Shown here piece by piece: positions 47,801 to 59,018 of a DNA stretch of 64,000 nt. The notes beneath the pieces were generated by a model, which was not told the DNA's origin, searched no databases, and saw nothing but the letters and a program-made list of their open reading frames with translations. The position numbers were made by a program, and so were the translations under genes. Within the stretch, counting starts at the first letter, position 1. Each line of letters starts with the position of its first letter. The DNA is taken from contig NW_022985555.1 of assembly GCF_010093815.1 (NCBI RefSeq), forward strand, positions 1,052,186-1,116,185, given 5' to 3'. Source of the DNA: Pseudovirgaria hyperparasitica. Lineage: Eukaryota > Ascomycota > Dothideomycetes > Acrospermales > Acrospermaceae.

Positions 47801-48668
47801 ACACCTTCTCCTGGTGCTTGACTACGATTGGATGCTACCACAAGCTCAGGGGCTGGCGATGCAAGTCCGTCTACGATGGCGCGCTGGATCCAAAAATTCA
47901 TTGAAATGTCCGCAGCCTCGCCAGTTGTCGTCCTCTTGTCTTGCGGTGGTATTTCCGCGTCGAGTCTTATATCAATGCCACTTATGACGACCTCACAGCG
48001 GTCAAGAGCGCCGCGAATGAAGTTCTCAAAAAAGCCAGGGAGTGACGGGGCAGTACCCATGCCAACATCTGCCTCGTCATCTTCGTCACTCAAGTCTTGC
48101 GCTTCGTGGACATATTGAGACTGGGAGTGGAAAGCTTCTTCGAGTTGTTGTCGTTCCCGCGCAGGCTCTTCTTGAAGAAAGGATTTGGCCAAGTCTTCTG
48201 CTGAAGGGATGTTCTCTCCTGGCTCTTTGCCTTCACGGTCTTTCCGTGTTCTATAGGGACTTGACGGTCGTTGCTCAGAGGGATCATGTCCACTGCCCGA
48301 ATCTAGTACTATATTCAACCGAATGCCGTCTACTTCTATCCGTATGCCTGGGTTGCTTGGGTCTAAGGTAAGTGTCAAACGAAGGACGGAGACTTTAGCA
48401 CTCGTAAGACGCAGCTGAGGCGGAAGGTCAAGGTGGAGAATAGAGGTGAGTCGCTGTTGAGGTTATATTAGCACAAGGTACGCAAGTCTTGATCTCTGTA
48501 TCTTACATCGATACGGAGGCCGACATCTCTAAGCTCAAGGGTTGACTTCTTGCCGACCGAGACATCGACAAAGTCAGAGGGATCCTTGTCCAGTATATCC
48601 AGACGAGCTAGTGAGAACAACAAGAGGCGCTTGACTATGCTGGAGGAAAATGAAAGCAGGAAAGCCAT
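41889..48668 (-). CDS. atg2: Autophagy-related lipid-transfer protein ATG2
   Basis: Exons 48668-48507, 48453-43150 and 43100-41889 give 2225 aa. The N-terminus ([47 protein letters not shown]) is the chorein-type entry of the VPS13/ATG2 lipid channel. Long serine-rich, disordered stretches lie between about 180 and 640, a common feature of fungal ATG2. The C-terminal exon has [20 protein letters not shown], then [40 protein letters not shown], the conserved ATG2 C-terminal region. ATG2 tethers the ER to the growing phagophore and moves phospholipids, working with ATG9 and ATG18. The final ~45 residues after EIQAILRFS do not look conserved, so a further 3' intron or shorter ending is possible. 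Divergent from the adenosine deaminase gene. Confidence 0.92.
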
Positions 48669-49267
48669 CGGGAATCAAGCGCGAGCCTCTGCTACCGTGG
48701 ACAGGCTAGGACTTCCATGTGTACAGCTTTGAGTATGATATGCGGAGACGTTGGTCGGGTGATACACTTTCAAGGTATAGACTGAGCAAGAAGTATAGTA
48801 TGAGTGTATAGGCCAGACAGAGGGTGCTCAACGTTAGCAGCAAGAGTCGATTAATAGCTTGGAAGGTGACCTTCGTCCCGGAAAGAGGTGAGAGGTGAAG
48901 CGTGAGGCGTGAGGTGTGAGATGTGAAGCGTGATAGTAAAAGAATAGAGAAGTGTCCTAGGAGAAGGGAGCTCAATAGGATAGTCGGCTGCACAGCGGAG
49001 CTGTTTGCGACACGAGACTTGAAATGCCGTAGACGGGTCACCACGTCCACGGTACTAGCAGCTGTTAACTGGAGCGTGGGGATGGTGGGGAGCGAATGTG
49101 GCTAGTACAGATCGGTAAGCCACTTAGATAAGATGAGATAAGAAAGGTGGCGCTCTGATGCAAGGATTCCCCTCTTCAGTACCGCGCCTCCACCGAACAT
49201 GCAAACGTCCCCGAAAGCACTCTTCTGACCTGCACCAGACTCATTTTCAACGACATCGTATACCAGT
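48669..49267. promoter_or_regulatory. Divergent promoter region ATG2 / adenosine deaminase
   Basis: A 599-bp head-to-head spacer. It contains a run of seven 7-bp repeats (listed separately). A hydrophobic open frame on the minus strand (about 48706-49050) has no ATG near its beginning and overlaps the repeat, so I treat it as ATG2 leader rather than a gene. Confidence 0.5.
48888..48936 (+). repeat. Seven tandem heptamers (gtgaRRy type)
   Basis: Consecutive 7-mers gtgagag, gtgaagc, gtgaggc, gtgaggt, gtgagat, gtgaagc, gtgatag fill 49 bases exactly. It lies about 220 bp upstream of the ATG2 start codon. Confidence 0.85.
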
Positions 49268-51066
49268 ATGTCTCTAGAAGATGACACTACCTTCAGAAAG
49301 GCGAATGGTGTCCCTTCACACAGCGACGAGTTCATTCAGCGATTCCTACAAGGCAGGGACAGCCTAGTATACGAGGAGAAGAAACAAAGAAGCGGTTGGT
49401 AAAGAGCCCTGCGACTCACGCATGATGTATAAAACGTTTGAAACTAACAGAACATGCAGACCGAGTCTTCCGTCAGAGCCTCTCACCCGCCAGTGCGGAA
49501 GCTTGCGCAATTGTAGACCAGATTCGCTTCGAAGAGCAACAGACGATATGGACACGAGAATACGAAAACAGTCTGGCGGAAGAAGACCAGGATATATATC
49601 CTGGTATGATGTTCAGTCTCGCAAAAGAGCGCATGGAGAAGAGCAAGCTTTGGAAGATCATCAAGAAGATGCCTAAAGGGGCATTATTGCATTGCCACAT
49701 TGAAGCAATGGTGGATTTTGACTGGGCTATGGTTGAAGCTTTCAACACAAAAAACTTCTGTATCAAGGCTAAGGAGCCATTGTCTTCGCCCAGGAGCAGA
49801 AGAGCGGCAAACTTCGAATTCGTGTACAAAATCGACTCCAAGGTCCCGGGCGAAAGCATCTGGTCCGACACATATACACCCTCAACCCCTGTTCCCCTGA
49901 CCGCTGCCGCAGACGCATACCCAGACAACGGCAAAGCAGGCTTCATCGAGTGGGTACGCTCACGCGTTACAATAACCCACGAGGAGTCCCTTCGCCACCA
50001 CTACGGCCCTAATGACGTCTGGCGCAAGTTCCTCTCTTGTTTCCCGATCCTCGGCAGCATCATCTACTACGAGCCCATCTTCAAAAAGTTCCTCCAGCGC
50101 ATGTTCACCCAGCTTGCCGAAGACGGCGTCCAGTGGGTCGAGCTACGCTCCGCATTCTACACACCTTTCTACAGCGAATGCCAAGAAACCCCAGACCAGG
50201 ATCACGAGGGTTTCTTCGACTGCCTCGAGCAATGCATTGAGGCATTCCAAAAAGACCCCGCTTCTCGAGACCGTGTAGAATTTTGGGGCGCCCGCGTAAT
50301 CTGGACCACCATTCGCGCGCTTGACACCCCCGCTATAATCGCCGGCATGAAAGAATGCATATCGCTCAAGATGCTGTTCCCAGACCTCATTGCCGGTTAC
50401 GACCTCGTCGGTCAAGAAGACGCCGGACGGCCTCTCTCCGATCTTGTCCCTGAGCTCTTCTGGTTTCGTAAAGCATGCGCGCAATCAGGCGTTACAATCC
50501 CATTCTTCTTTCACGCGGGCGAGACACTTGGCGACGGCGATAGCACAGACGAAAACCTCTTTGACGCAATTCTGCTTGGCACAAGGCGGATCGGACATGG
50601 CTTTAGCTTGTACAAACACCCGCTGCTAATCGACATGATCAAGGACAAACGCATCCTCGTCGAGAGCTGCCCGGTCAGCAACGAGGTCCTGCGGCTGTGC
50701 AGCTCCATCATGGCGCATTCACTACCTGCGCTCCTGGCGCGCGGCGTGCCATGCGCCCTTTCCAACGACGACCCGACGATTCTCGGACACGGCGAGGTCG
50801 GTCAGACGCACGACTTCTGGCAGGCAATTCAAGGGTGGGAGAATCTCGGTCTTGCGGGCTTGGGCAGTCTGGCGGAGAATAGCGTGCGGTGGGCGGCGTT
50901 CGAGGACGAGCAGCCGGCCGAATGGACACAGGGTGTTCGCGATGGGGTCACGGGCAAGGGAAAGAAGGGCGAGTATCTGAAGCAGTGGATGAAGAGCTGG
51001 GAGCGCTTCTGTGTGGATGTCGTGCAGGAGTATAGTCCAGACGAGGATTTAGATCCGGACGAATAG
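49268..51066 (+). CDS. Adenosine deaminase of the ADGF/CECR1 type
   Basis: Exons 49268-49394 and 49460-51066 give 577 aa. The intron donor gttggt and acceptor at 49459 were chosen so that the N-terminus reads YEEKKQRS joined to DRVFRQSLSP, as in fungal relatives; an alternative acceptor at 49450 would add three residues in frame. Catalytic landmarks of the deaminase barrel are present: LLHCHIEAMVD near 118-128 (metal site), FHAGETLGDGD near 393-403, RRIGHGFSL, and SNDDPTILG near 477 (metal Asp). The ADGF-type N-terminal helical region precedes the barrel. The reaction is adenosine to inosine plus ammonia. No signal peptide is visible, so unlike animal ADGF this copy is probably cytosolic. The last third has a higher GC third-position bias than the first. 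Confidence 0.9.
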
Positions 51067-51925
51067 AGTTACACTCAAAATGGCTATCTGGGTTGTAGAG
51101 GGGGGCGTTTAGAAGGGCTTTGAAAGGGGGGCCATCTAGATGGAGTTTGGAGAGGGGCCCAGTGAGGCGACTTTTCAACAAGTAGACACCATACATTGTT
51201 ATACGCTGTATTCTTTGCACCGAACACGAACTAAAATAGATTGCCACATCAAATGACCATCACATTCTTTCAAGTATCGCAAAACTCTACGTTAACCGCT
51301 TAGACGCCGTATGATTAATAACAAGTCTTACGACGGTCGTCTTGAACTAGCTGCCTGTTCTGTGAGCTCGATTGCACAATCGGGCAGTTTGGACACTATC
51401 CGGGCAGTTTGGACACTATCGAGGCAGTTTGGACACTATCGGGGCAGTTTGGACACTATCGGTCGGTCTGTAGAACTTCCACGATAGACCACGAAAGTGA
51501 TTGCCTCTTTCGTCAGAGAGCCACACGGTGACTTTAGTGAACTTGCTACTGCAAGGCACCATATTTATAGATTGCGCTGGTTAGAGTTCAGTGTCACAGA
51601 GCAAGATGTGTCACTAAACCACTTCCAAAGGCAAAGGTAACTATCGAATGCTCCTATCTCATGATTTCCAAGCCTTGTACGCCATGTCTAGCTATTCAAT
51701 CCCCAGGGTGATTCACACGGCTTCCTTGCCATGTGATAGTAAAGAAGGTCTTGCCCTCTCCGAAGAAGCCCATCGAACCGTCCATTTCCCAAGTCTCTAG
51801 TAGTTCCATTGATCTATAGTACATGGAAGAGTAGACGTGCTCCATGCTCCGCATATTATCTAATTAACCCCAATGACACACTCCTCAGATCAGAACCATG
51901 CCGTTCTCCGTCCATACAGAGCAGC
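51067..51925. other. Convergent spacer between adenosine deaminase and LAD genes
   Basis: About 860 bp containing the 3' ends of both genes and the four-copy 20-bp repeat listed separately. No gene recognised. Confidence 0.5.
51381..51460 (+). repeat. Four tandem copies of a 20-bp unit
   Basis: Four back-to-back 20-mers, each ending ggcagtttggacactatc and differing only in the first two bases (cg, cg, ga, gg). The array occupies exactly 51381-51400, 51401-51420, 51421-51440 and 51441-51460. Confidence 0.95.
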
Positions 51926-53148
51926 CTAAGTCTCGCCGTGATCAAGGGTCTGGATCTGTACCTTGATAGCGCCTGTCTTCGGATCCGCCGCGGTATGGAA
52001 CGCCTTGACCGCATCCTCCAGGCCGTACCTATGCGTCACCAACTTTCGCATGTCCACAAGGCCACTCTCCACCAAGCGGATAGCGCGTGGCCATGTATTG
52101 CTATAGCGGTACTGGAACTGCAAATCCACCTCGCGCGTACTCAATCGCATGAAAGGAATCTTGATCTCGTTCTTGCCAACGCCGATGACGAAGACTTTGC
52201 CGCCAAATTTGACGGACTGGATGGCGCCAGCGATGGAAGATTCGACGCCCGTGCATTCCATTGCCACGGCAGGCTCGACACCACCTGTGAGCGCGAGAAT
52301 CTTTGCAGCATAGTCTTCTGCAGTGTGGCTAAACTCGACTTTATACGTGCGTACGGCGGGGACAAGTTCGCGTGCAAAGGCAAGCCTGCCTTCGTCGATG
52401 TCCGTGACAACAATCGGTTCCGCACCTGCAGCCTTGACGCATAGGAGCGTGACAAGGCCAATGGGCCCAGCTCCACATACAATCACCGGGTCACCAATCG
52501 TGATATGAGCTCGCTGCATGCCAGCAAGGGCAACTGACAGCGGCTCCAACATAGAACCATCTTCATAGGTCATGCTGTCGGGCATTTTGTGGCACCAGAC
52601 AGCCGGATGATTGACATAGCGGCGGAGAAGGCCTGGGTAGGGAGGCGTGGAGAGAAACTCGACTGTTTCACAGCCGTTGTAGCGGCCAGTGAGGCAAGGT
52701 TCGCAAGAGTGGCAAGGAATGTTAGGTTCGATTGCGACGCGATCGCCGGGTTTGAGGGACGTGACGGATGGGTGGACGGCGATGATTTTGCCGGAGGACT
52801 CGTGACCCAGGATGTGGGTGTCGCGAACAATCATGGGACCGATGCAGCCAGCGTGCCAGAAGTGGACGTCGGAGCTGTGGAATGTAAACAAATTTGTTTG
52901 TTGTGAGGTATATGCTGACTGGGGAGAGAAGATTCACGAAATGAAGTGGAAAGTGAGGTGAAGCAATCTTACCCGCAAATGCCAGTGGACTTGATAGCAA
53001 TCATGACTTCGCCAGGCTTCAGGCTGTCGCCCTTCTCAACCGTTTCGAGTGACGGTTCAGCTTCAGCAACCCACAGCTCGTGCTCAGGATTCGTGTAGAC
53101 GCCAATGTTTGGCTGACGATTCTTGACCAGATTGCCGTTGGTAGTCAT
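51926..53148 (-). CDS. lad1: L-arabinitol 4-dehydrogenase
   Basis: Exons 53148-52973 and 52874-51926 (intron 98 bp) give 374 aa. The first true ATG in frame is at 53148 (MTTNGN). The order of features is that of zinc-dependent polyol dehydrogenases: [20 protein letters not shown] (catalytic zinc Cys and His), [21 protein letters not shown] (structural zinc cysteines), GAGPIGL (nucleotide-binding glycines), then [11 protein letters not shown] whose acidic residue selects NAD+. The stretches [20 protein letters not shown] and [17 protein letters not shown] match fungal LAD closely and separate it from xylitol and sorbitol dehydrogenases. The enzyme oxidises L-arabinitol to L-xylulose in the fungal pentose pathway. 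In other fungi it is induced by L-arabinose or L-arabinitol and under carbon catabolite repression; the long upstream region could carry those controls. Confidence 0.93.
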
Positions 53149-54528
53149 GATGATCAATTGAACGAAGAAAGATATAATATGGGACGAGAGAAGTTTGAAA
53201 GATGGAAGTGGACAAGTAGGGAGCAGGAAAGAAGAGTAGGAGAAGCTAGGTTCAGAACGTAGATGTGGGTGAGAAGAGATACGGTGAACAGATGACGGCG
53301 AAAAGAATCAGACGGCGTTAAAACAGATCAGTTCGGAGTTTCTTACGGCATTGACATCGAACGCTGGCTGACGATACGGTAGCATGCCATGACGCTCAAG
53401 TGGGGGAGGGGTAGCCGTTGTTAAGCAAGGTGAAGTAGTGGGCAAAGGAGGCCCATCCCGCAGCTAACGTTGGTCACAAGATGCCGTGAACTTCCATGTT
53501 CACGATGCTCTGAAGGTTCTGCACCGCCCATCGCTGTCATCATTGGCCAGAGACAGAGAGCACAAGACAGAAGTGGAGCAGTAGCAGCGGAAATAGAGGT
53601 GAGTTGAACAACGCTGAGCAGCAGAATGAGGTGAACACGTCGCGAGGTTGGTTGTGCGTGTCTGGGCGTGCGTCTCCCTCTACTTTGCCTCTGTTCCGTG
53701 CCAGACCCCAAGTATCGTGAGTGGCGCGGGCGTGGTGTTGAGCGTAGAGAAACTTTATGCAGGGCACAAGCACCGGCAAATGCGTTGTGCTGTGCTATGA
53801 GTGGCCGACACACTCACACTGTCTGCACGTCTGCCTGCTGATGTGATGCGCCGCATCGAGACCACCAGATTTCTCCACTTCGGGGTATGCGATCCCCAGA
53901 TTGCACGTTGCATGCTGCACCCGTTGGCGTTGCAGAGATTTCGAGAACGTTGTTGCTGGTTGACGGTTGATGTAATCATGGATGATGATGATCATGGTGG
54001 GTGGTGGTGCCATCGATATTGAAATGGATACCTGCTCGGTACGGTACCAGAGTATATCCACAGTTGCAGCTCCGGTGGGTTAATGCGTACGCTGATGGGT
54101 TCCCGTGAGTTTCCGGTGGTCCTCGCTTGCCAGTGGCAGGAACGTGTTACGTGACTTCCTCCCATGTGCCACGATGACTGTAACGCGATCCTTCTACTTA
54201 TAGATACATGGATACACGTACTATTAACTAGGTACCTAGGTAAGGACTCGGGAAGGGGTCGTGAAACATCAGCTGACTCATGCCAATGACATGACATACC
54301 TATGATGAGGCCTCCATCACAATTGACGAGAAGCTTGCCTGATGTCTATCTCTACAATACACCAACTTCACATTATTTTTGGTTCGTTCAGCTTGAAGAC
54401 GCCGTTATATGCAACCCAACTCAAGAATCGATATGTCCCAACGCCAAACCGCATCTGTCTGACTGTCACTTTACCATCGTGGCCCACTAATTCCAGCGAG
54501 CCCTTCGTGGCTGGTATTGTTGTCTCTC
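53149..54528. promoter_or_regulatory. Long upstream region of the LAD gene and RPB2 3' region
   Basis: 1.38 kb on the promoter side of the minus-strand LAD gene, unusually long for this gene-dense half. It contains a 12-bp perfect palindrome CTAGGTACCTAG at 54228-54239. No coding region recognised; open frames of up to 130 codons here lack any domain signal. Confidence 0.45.
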
Positions 54529-57500
54529 TCACGTGTCTCTGACGCTAATGCCTGACCGTGTCGTATACATCCGCGGTGCAATGTTCATCGACATCAGTTC
54601 CTGGAAAAGAAGTTTCATGGCGTACGGAATATGAACCTGGGCGATACGCGTCGCGTTCTTGCAATTACGGCAGTAGAACTGCATTTTCTTAAGGTTGCTG
54701 TAGTTGAGTCAGCGCACAATCTACAAATATACAAAAAAAGTACTTACGCTTCAGGAGTCATCAACCCACAGATCTCGCACACATGTACACGGTATGCATC
54801 CGAGACCTCAAATAGACGTTCTTTCAAGAACGACGCTGCTCCATGTGAAATCATGCAATCACGTTCCATCTCTCCGAATCGTAAACCACCGTCTCTTGCG
54901 CGACCTTCCACGGGCTGGCGAGTGAGAATTTGCACTGGCCCGCGAGCACGAGCATGGATCTTATCGTCGACCATGTGCCGGAGACGTTGATAGTATGTTG
55001 GGCCAAGGAATACTTGCGCCATCATTTTCCTGCCCGAGTGGCCCTGGTACATGACCTCAAAGCCACGGCTCTGGTAGCCTTCTGCGCGGAGTAGTTGGGA
55101 GACGGACTCGACGGTAACGTCTGTGAACGGTGTGGCGTCTCCTTCCGAGCCGCGGAGGGAGCCAACTTTGGATAAAAGACACTCGATTAGATGGGCAATC
55201 GTCATACGAGATGGAATGGCGTGTGGGTTGATGATGAGATCTGGTGTGAGACCTTCGCGGGTAAAGGGCATGTCTTCCTGGCGGTACGTAATACCAATTG
55301 TACCTTTCTGACCATGACGAGATGCGAACTTGTCACCAATCTGGGGAACCTTGGTAGTTCGCGTGCGGACTTTAATGAACTTGTTACCTTCTGAGTTGGT
55401 CGTGACCATGACCTTGTCGACGATTCCATTCTCGGTACTACGTAGCGGCGTTGAAACATCGCGCTTCACATGGAGTTTAGTCCGCTGGCCAAGCTCCTCT
55501 GCATCTGGTGCGATCGGTGCAGTCTTGCCAATGATTATATCCTCGCCAGAAACACGGACACCAGGAGCAACCACACCATCATCATCGAGCTTGTCATACG
55601 TCCCATGTTTCAGCCGTATCGTGTCACCCCGTTGTGGCTTCTCAAAGCTCTCGATGGTGTGGAATCCTACACGCTTTTCCTGGTCCATGTACGTGCGGTA
55701 GAACAGACTTCGGAAAAGACCACGATCAATGCTGCTCTGATTCATGATGACGGAATCTTCTTGATTATATCCAGAGTAACAAGCAATCGCGACGATGGCA
55801 TTCTGCCCTGCCGGCAGTTCTCGGAAACGCAGGTATTCCATGGATCTAGTAGTAGCGAGAGGTTTCTGTGGGTAGTAAAGAACGTTCATCATCGTGTCGA
55901 GACGAAGCTCAAAGTTAGTAAGGGCGACTCCCATAGCTTGCTTGCCCATGGCAGATTGGTATGTGTTACGAGGAGACTATGAAACGTAAGTAAATATCGA
56001 ATATTTCCAAGAAAGCGACTGACTTGGTTGTGATCAGGGAATGGAATGATACTGGCACAAATGCCTAGGATCATGCTAGGATGGATCTCGCAGTGGGTGA
56101 AAGTTCTGATCGAGGGATTCGGCTTGGTCTTGAGACGCTTGTGTGTTTCCTCGTCATCTTGATAGACCTTGATACCTTGTCTTGCACGAAGATGATCTTC
56201 CAGGTCCTCAGGAGTCATAACGATCATGGCCATCTCTTCTTCGTCCGCATCAACGTATTCGACAACACCTTGTCGCAGTAGACCTGCCCATCCTACACCA
56301 GCCTCTTGTTTCTGTCGTGGTGTCATCATGGCGGCCTCCTCTCGTTCATCCAATAGAGTCTGGATGTGCGTTTTGTTCAATGTGAGTCTTCCTCTATTGG
56401 GACTTCGTGGGTCGTTATCAACAACGAACAATGGTCTACATACCCGACCAGCGTCTGTGAACACTCTGAACTCGTTTTCTCGTAGATCTCGTACCAAACT
56501 GATTTCAGGGATAAGAGGACCAAACCGTTTTTGCTGGATGATTTTCCTGACGAGTCCTGCTGGCTGCGTATGGACACCAACCCATACACCGTTAACGAAA
56601 AACTTGCAGGCCGTGGGAAAGTGGACCGGATCGTACTCCTCGAGAAGCTCCATTGACTCGTCCTGCAAGTATTGGACGATGGGTTCTGGCTCAGAGCCGA
56701 CACTGACATAACACATCAGCGCCAAATTCTTGACCAGCCCGCAAGCTTGTCCTTCGGGCGTTTCCGCGGGGCAGACCAGTCCCCAGTGAGTATTGTGCAG
56801 TTGACGTGGCTTGGCAAGCTTGCCATCACGTCCAATGGGTGTGTTGGTTCGTCGTAAATGCGATAGTGTAGAAGCGTATGTGTACCGATTCAACACCTGC
56901 GATACACCTGCTTTCGCGGATGCAGCCTTTTTCTGGTCTCCCCAATTACCCGTAGAAAGGGAGTACCTCAGACCATTCGAGATGGTGGTAGATCTGACGG
57001 CTAGTTGGAGATTAAAATCCTTGCCAGTCTCGACGCACTTTTGTAGATATTGGAAGACTTCCTTCGTCAGCTTTTGGAAAAGATAGCGGAATAGGTTGGC
57101 GATTAGCGGGCCGGCCAAATCAAGACGCTTTTTGCCAAAGTGGTCTCTGTCGTCCTCGTCGCGTCGACCTAAAACACACTGCATCAAACGATGTATCATG
57201 TAACCAAGGAAGAAAGCCTTCTTTGTTTCTGAACCTTCCTCTTGAGAGATGTGTGGCAAGAATTCCTTTTGCATTATATCACGTGCGTAACGAATTCGCC
57301 TGTCCTTCGTTCCAGTGTTATTGCTCCCACGCTTGGCAATCCAGTCCAGCGCAGACTCTTTGTCCTGTATATATATTGACTCATCAATTGATGGCTTAAG
57401 TAGCTCTAACATCTGCGTGTCATTGCTGTCGAAGCAAATGTGGTTGAGAATATCTTGGTCGGAAACAAAACCTAGGGCTCTGAACACGATCGCGATCGGA

Positions 57501-58393
57501 ACGTCAGAGCGGATGTATGGTAGTGTCGCGTAAAGGTACGGGCCATGCTCTTTATTTGCCAAGGTCGAGTTTTCCGACCATTTGACAGACATTGTTGAAA
57601 TCAGTCTGGAGCCTTTCTCCACTGCGCTACGAATCTCAGCTACCCATGGTGTTGAGCTGCCCTTTTTGGAGAAAACCTGTACAATGTTCGCTGCGCTACG
57701 CTCTTGCGCGATCAAGACTTTTTCGGATCCGTTGATTACAAAGTAACCACCTTGATCATATGGGCACTCCATATGCATATACAGATGCTCATCTCCTTGA
57801 CCGGAGAGAGAACAGAGCTCTGACTTCAACATGATAGGTAGCTTGCCGATGAACACGCTTGCAGGCTCAGGCTGGCTCTCCGTTTCCCAAACTAATTCGG
57901 TACCCCCGGTTCGCTGAGTCTCTACACCCTCCATATCGCCGTCTTCATTATCTTCACCTACGGGACGTTCTCTTGCCACCAGTACTTTCGTATATATTTT
58001 AGATCGGATCGCGCTGGAGTATGTCAGATTACGAAGACGGGCTTCGTGTGGATACAGAGGGCTCGTAGTTCCATCGCTCTCGGTAACGGTGGGATAAGTC
58101 ATGGTTACGTTGCCAAAGGTGACCTCGTATCTTCTCTTGATAATCGGAAACTCTTCGTCCTCGTTACTTTGAGGCGCGTTTTGATCCAACGTAATGCGGC
58201 CGTTGTCCTTGACGATTTGCGGAAGAGTGTGATTTGTGAAATCGTTGTAAGAGTCGAGCTGTTGCGACACCAAGCCCTTCAGCTCAAAGAATGATGAGAT
58301 GACAGTCCAGCAATCCTCCGCTGTGATGACGTCGTCATCCTCCTCCTCGTACTCCTCATAGCCATCCTCATAATTGTTAGAGTAGTCATCCAT
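54529..58393 (-). CDS. rpb2: RNA polymerase II second-largest subunit RPB2
   Basis: Exons 58393-56024, 55976-54748 and 54697-54529 (introns 47 and 50 bp) give 1255 aa, the normal length. Hallmarks include [20 protein letters not shown] (lobe/fork), [14 protein letters not shown] joined across intron 1 to [49 protein letters not shown] (hybrid-binding), MIAHLIEC-type sequence as [13 protein letters not shown], and the C-terminal zinc clamp with CEICGL and CRNC across intron 2. The catalytic subunit partner is RPB1; RPB2 forms half the active cleft in the nucleus. The first intron sits exactly in the region amplified by common fungal RPB2 barcoding primers. The stop at 54529 follows SGISVRDT. 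Confidence 0.97.
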
Positions 58394-59018
58394 AGCTAAA
58401 GGTCGCGCCTATGACAAGTCGCACGAATTGAGGACTGGCTGGCGCACTCTGCGGAGGCGCGTATATCGACACCGGGCGCGTGGGACTAAAGAAGCGTGTG
58501 CGATAAAGCTGCGGTAGTTGCGTGATCTCTGCAGAGAGCGATACGCGTTAGCCAGAGTTTAGGATACCGAGATTTCGTCGATGAAGGCTAAGGCGACAGT
58601 GATGTCTGAGCTGGAATCTAGGTCTATTGTATAAAGGTGCAGTCTGAAAGTAAGGCTGATCTTGGCGTGTCAAATCGGTACCAAAGATACAGTGGTGCTA
58701 TGTATTAGTCAGTACGTTGCAGGGTGGAAATACAATGCATCTTTCGAATGGATTGTTGAATGTCTAGAAGTACTGGCTAAAGGTTTTGTTCATGCAATCA
58801 CACAGTCAAATGGAAGCCGATCCAGATCAATGTGACAGAAGGAGGTGTATGTTATCATTGTGGGCCTAGAGCCTTCACGTATGCACTTCATCGGATCAAT
58901 AGCCTACAAGTTCAACACAGCACCGAGAGCCCTTGTAAATAGGTCACAAAGTGCCACATCATGGCAAGCGGAGGTATAAAACATAATGCCACGCTCATCT
59001 TTTGGTCCACAGGTCGCT
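58394..59018. other. RPB2 promoter and DSK2 3' spacer
   Basis: 625 bp with no gene recognised. Confidence 0.5.

Noticed and set aside
48706-49050. Hydrophobic minus-strand frame resembling a small membrane protein
   Set aside because: It begins at GTG without ATG, runs through the heptamer repeat, and lies in the ATG2 leader; hydrophobicity is explained by CT-rich sequence.
53421-53813. 130-codon minus-strand frame upstream of LAD
   Set aside because: Composition is arginine/serine/leucine-rich without motif; looks like a chance frame in promoter DNA.
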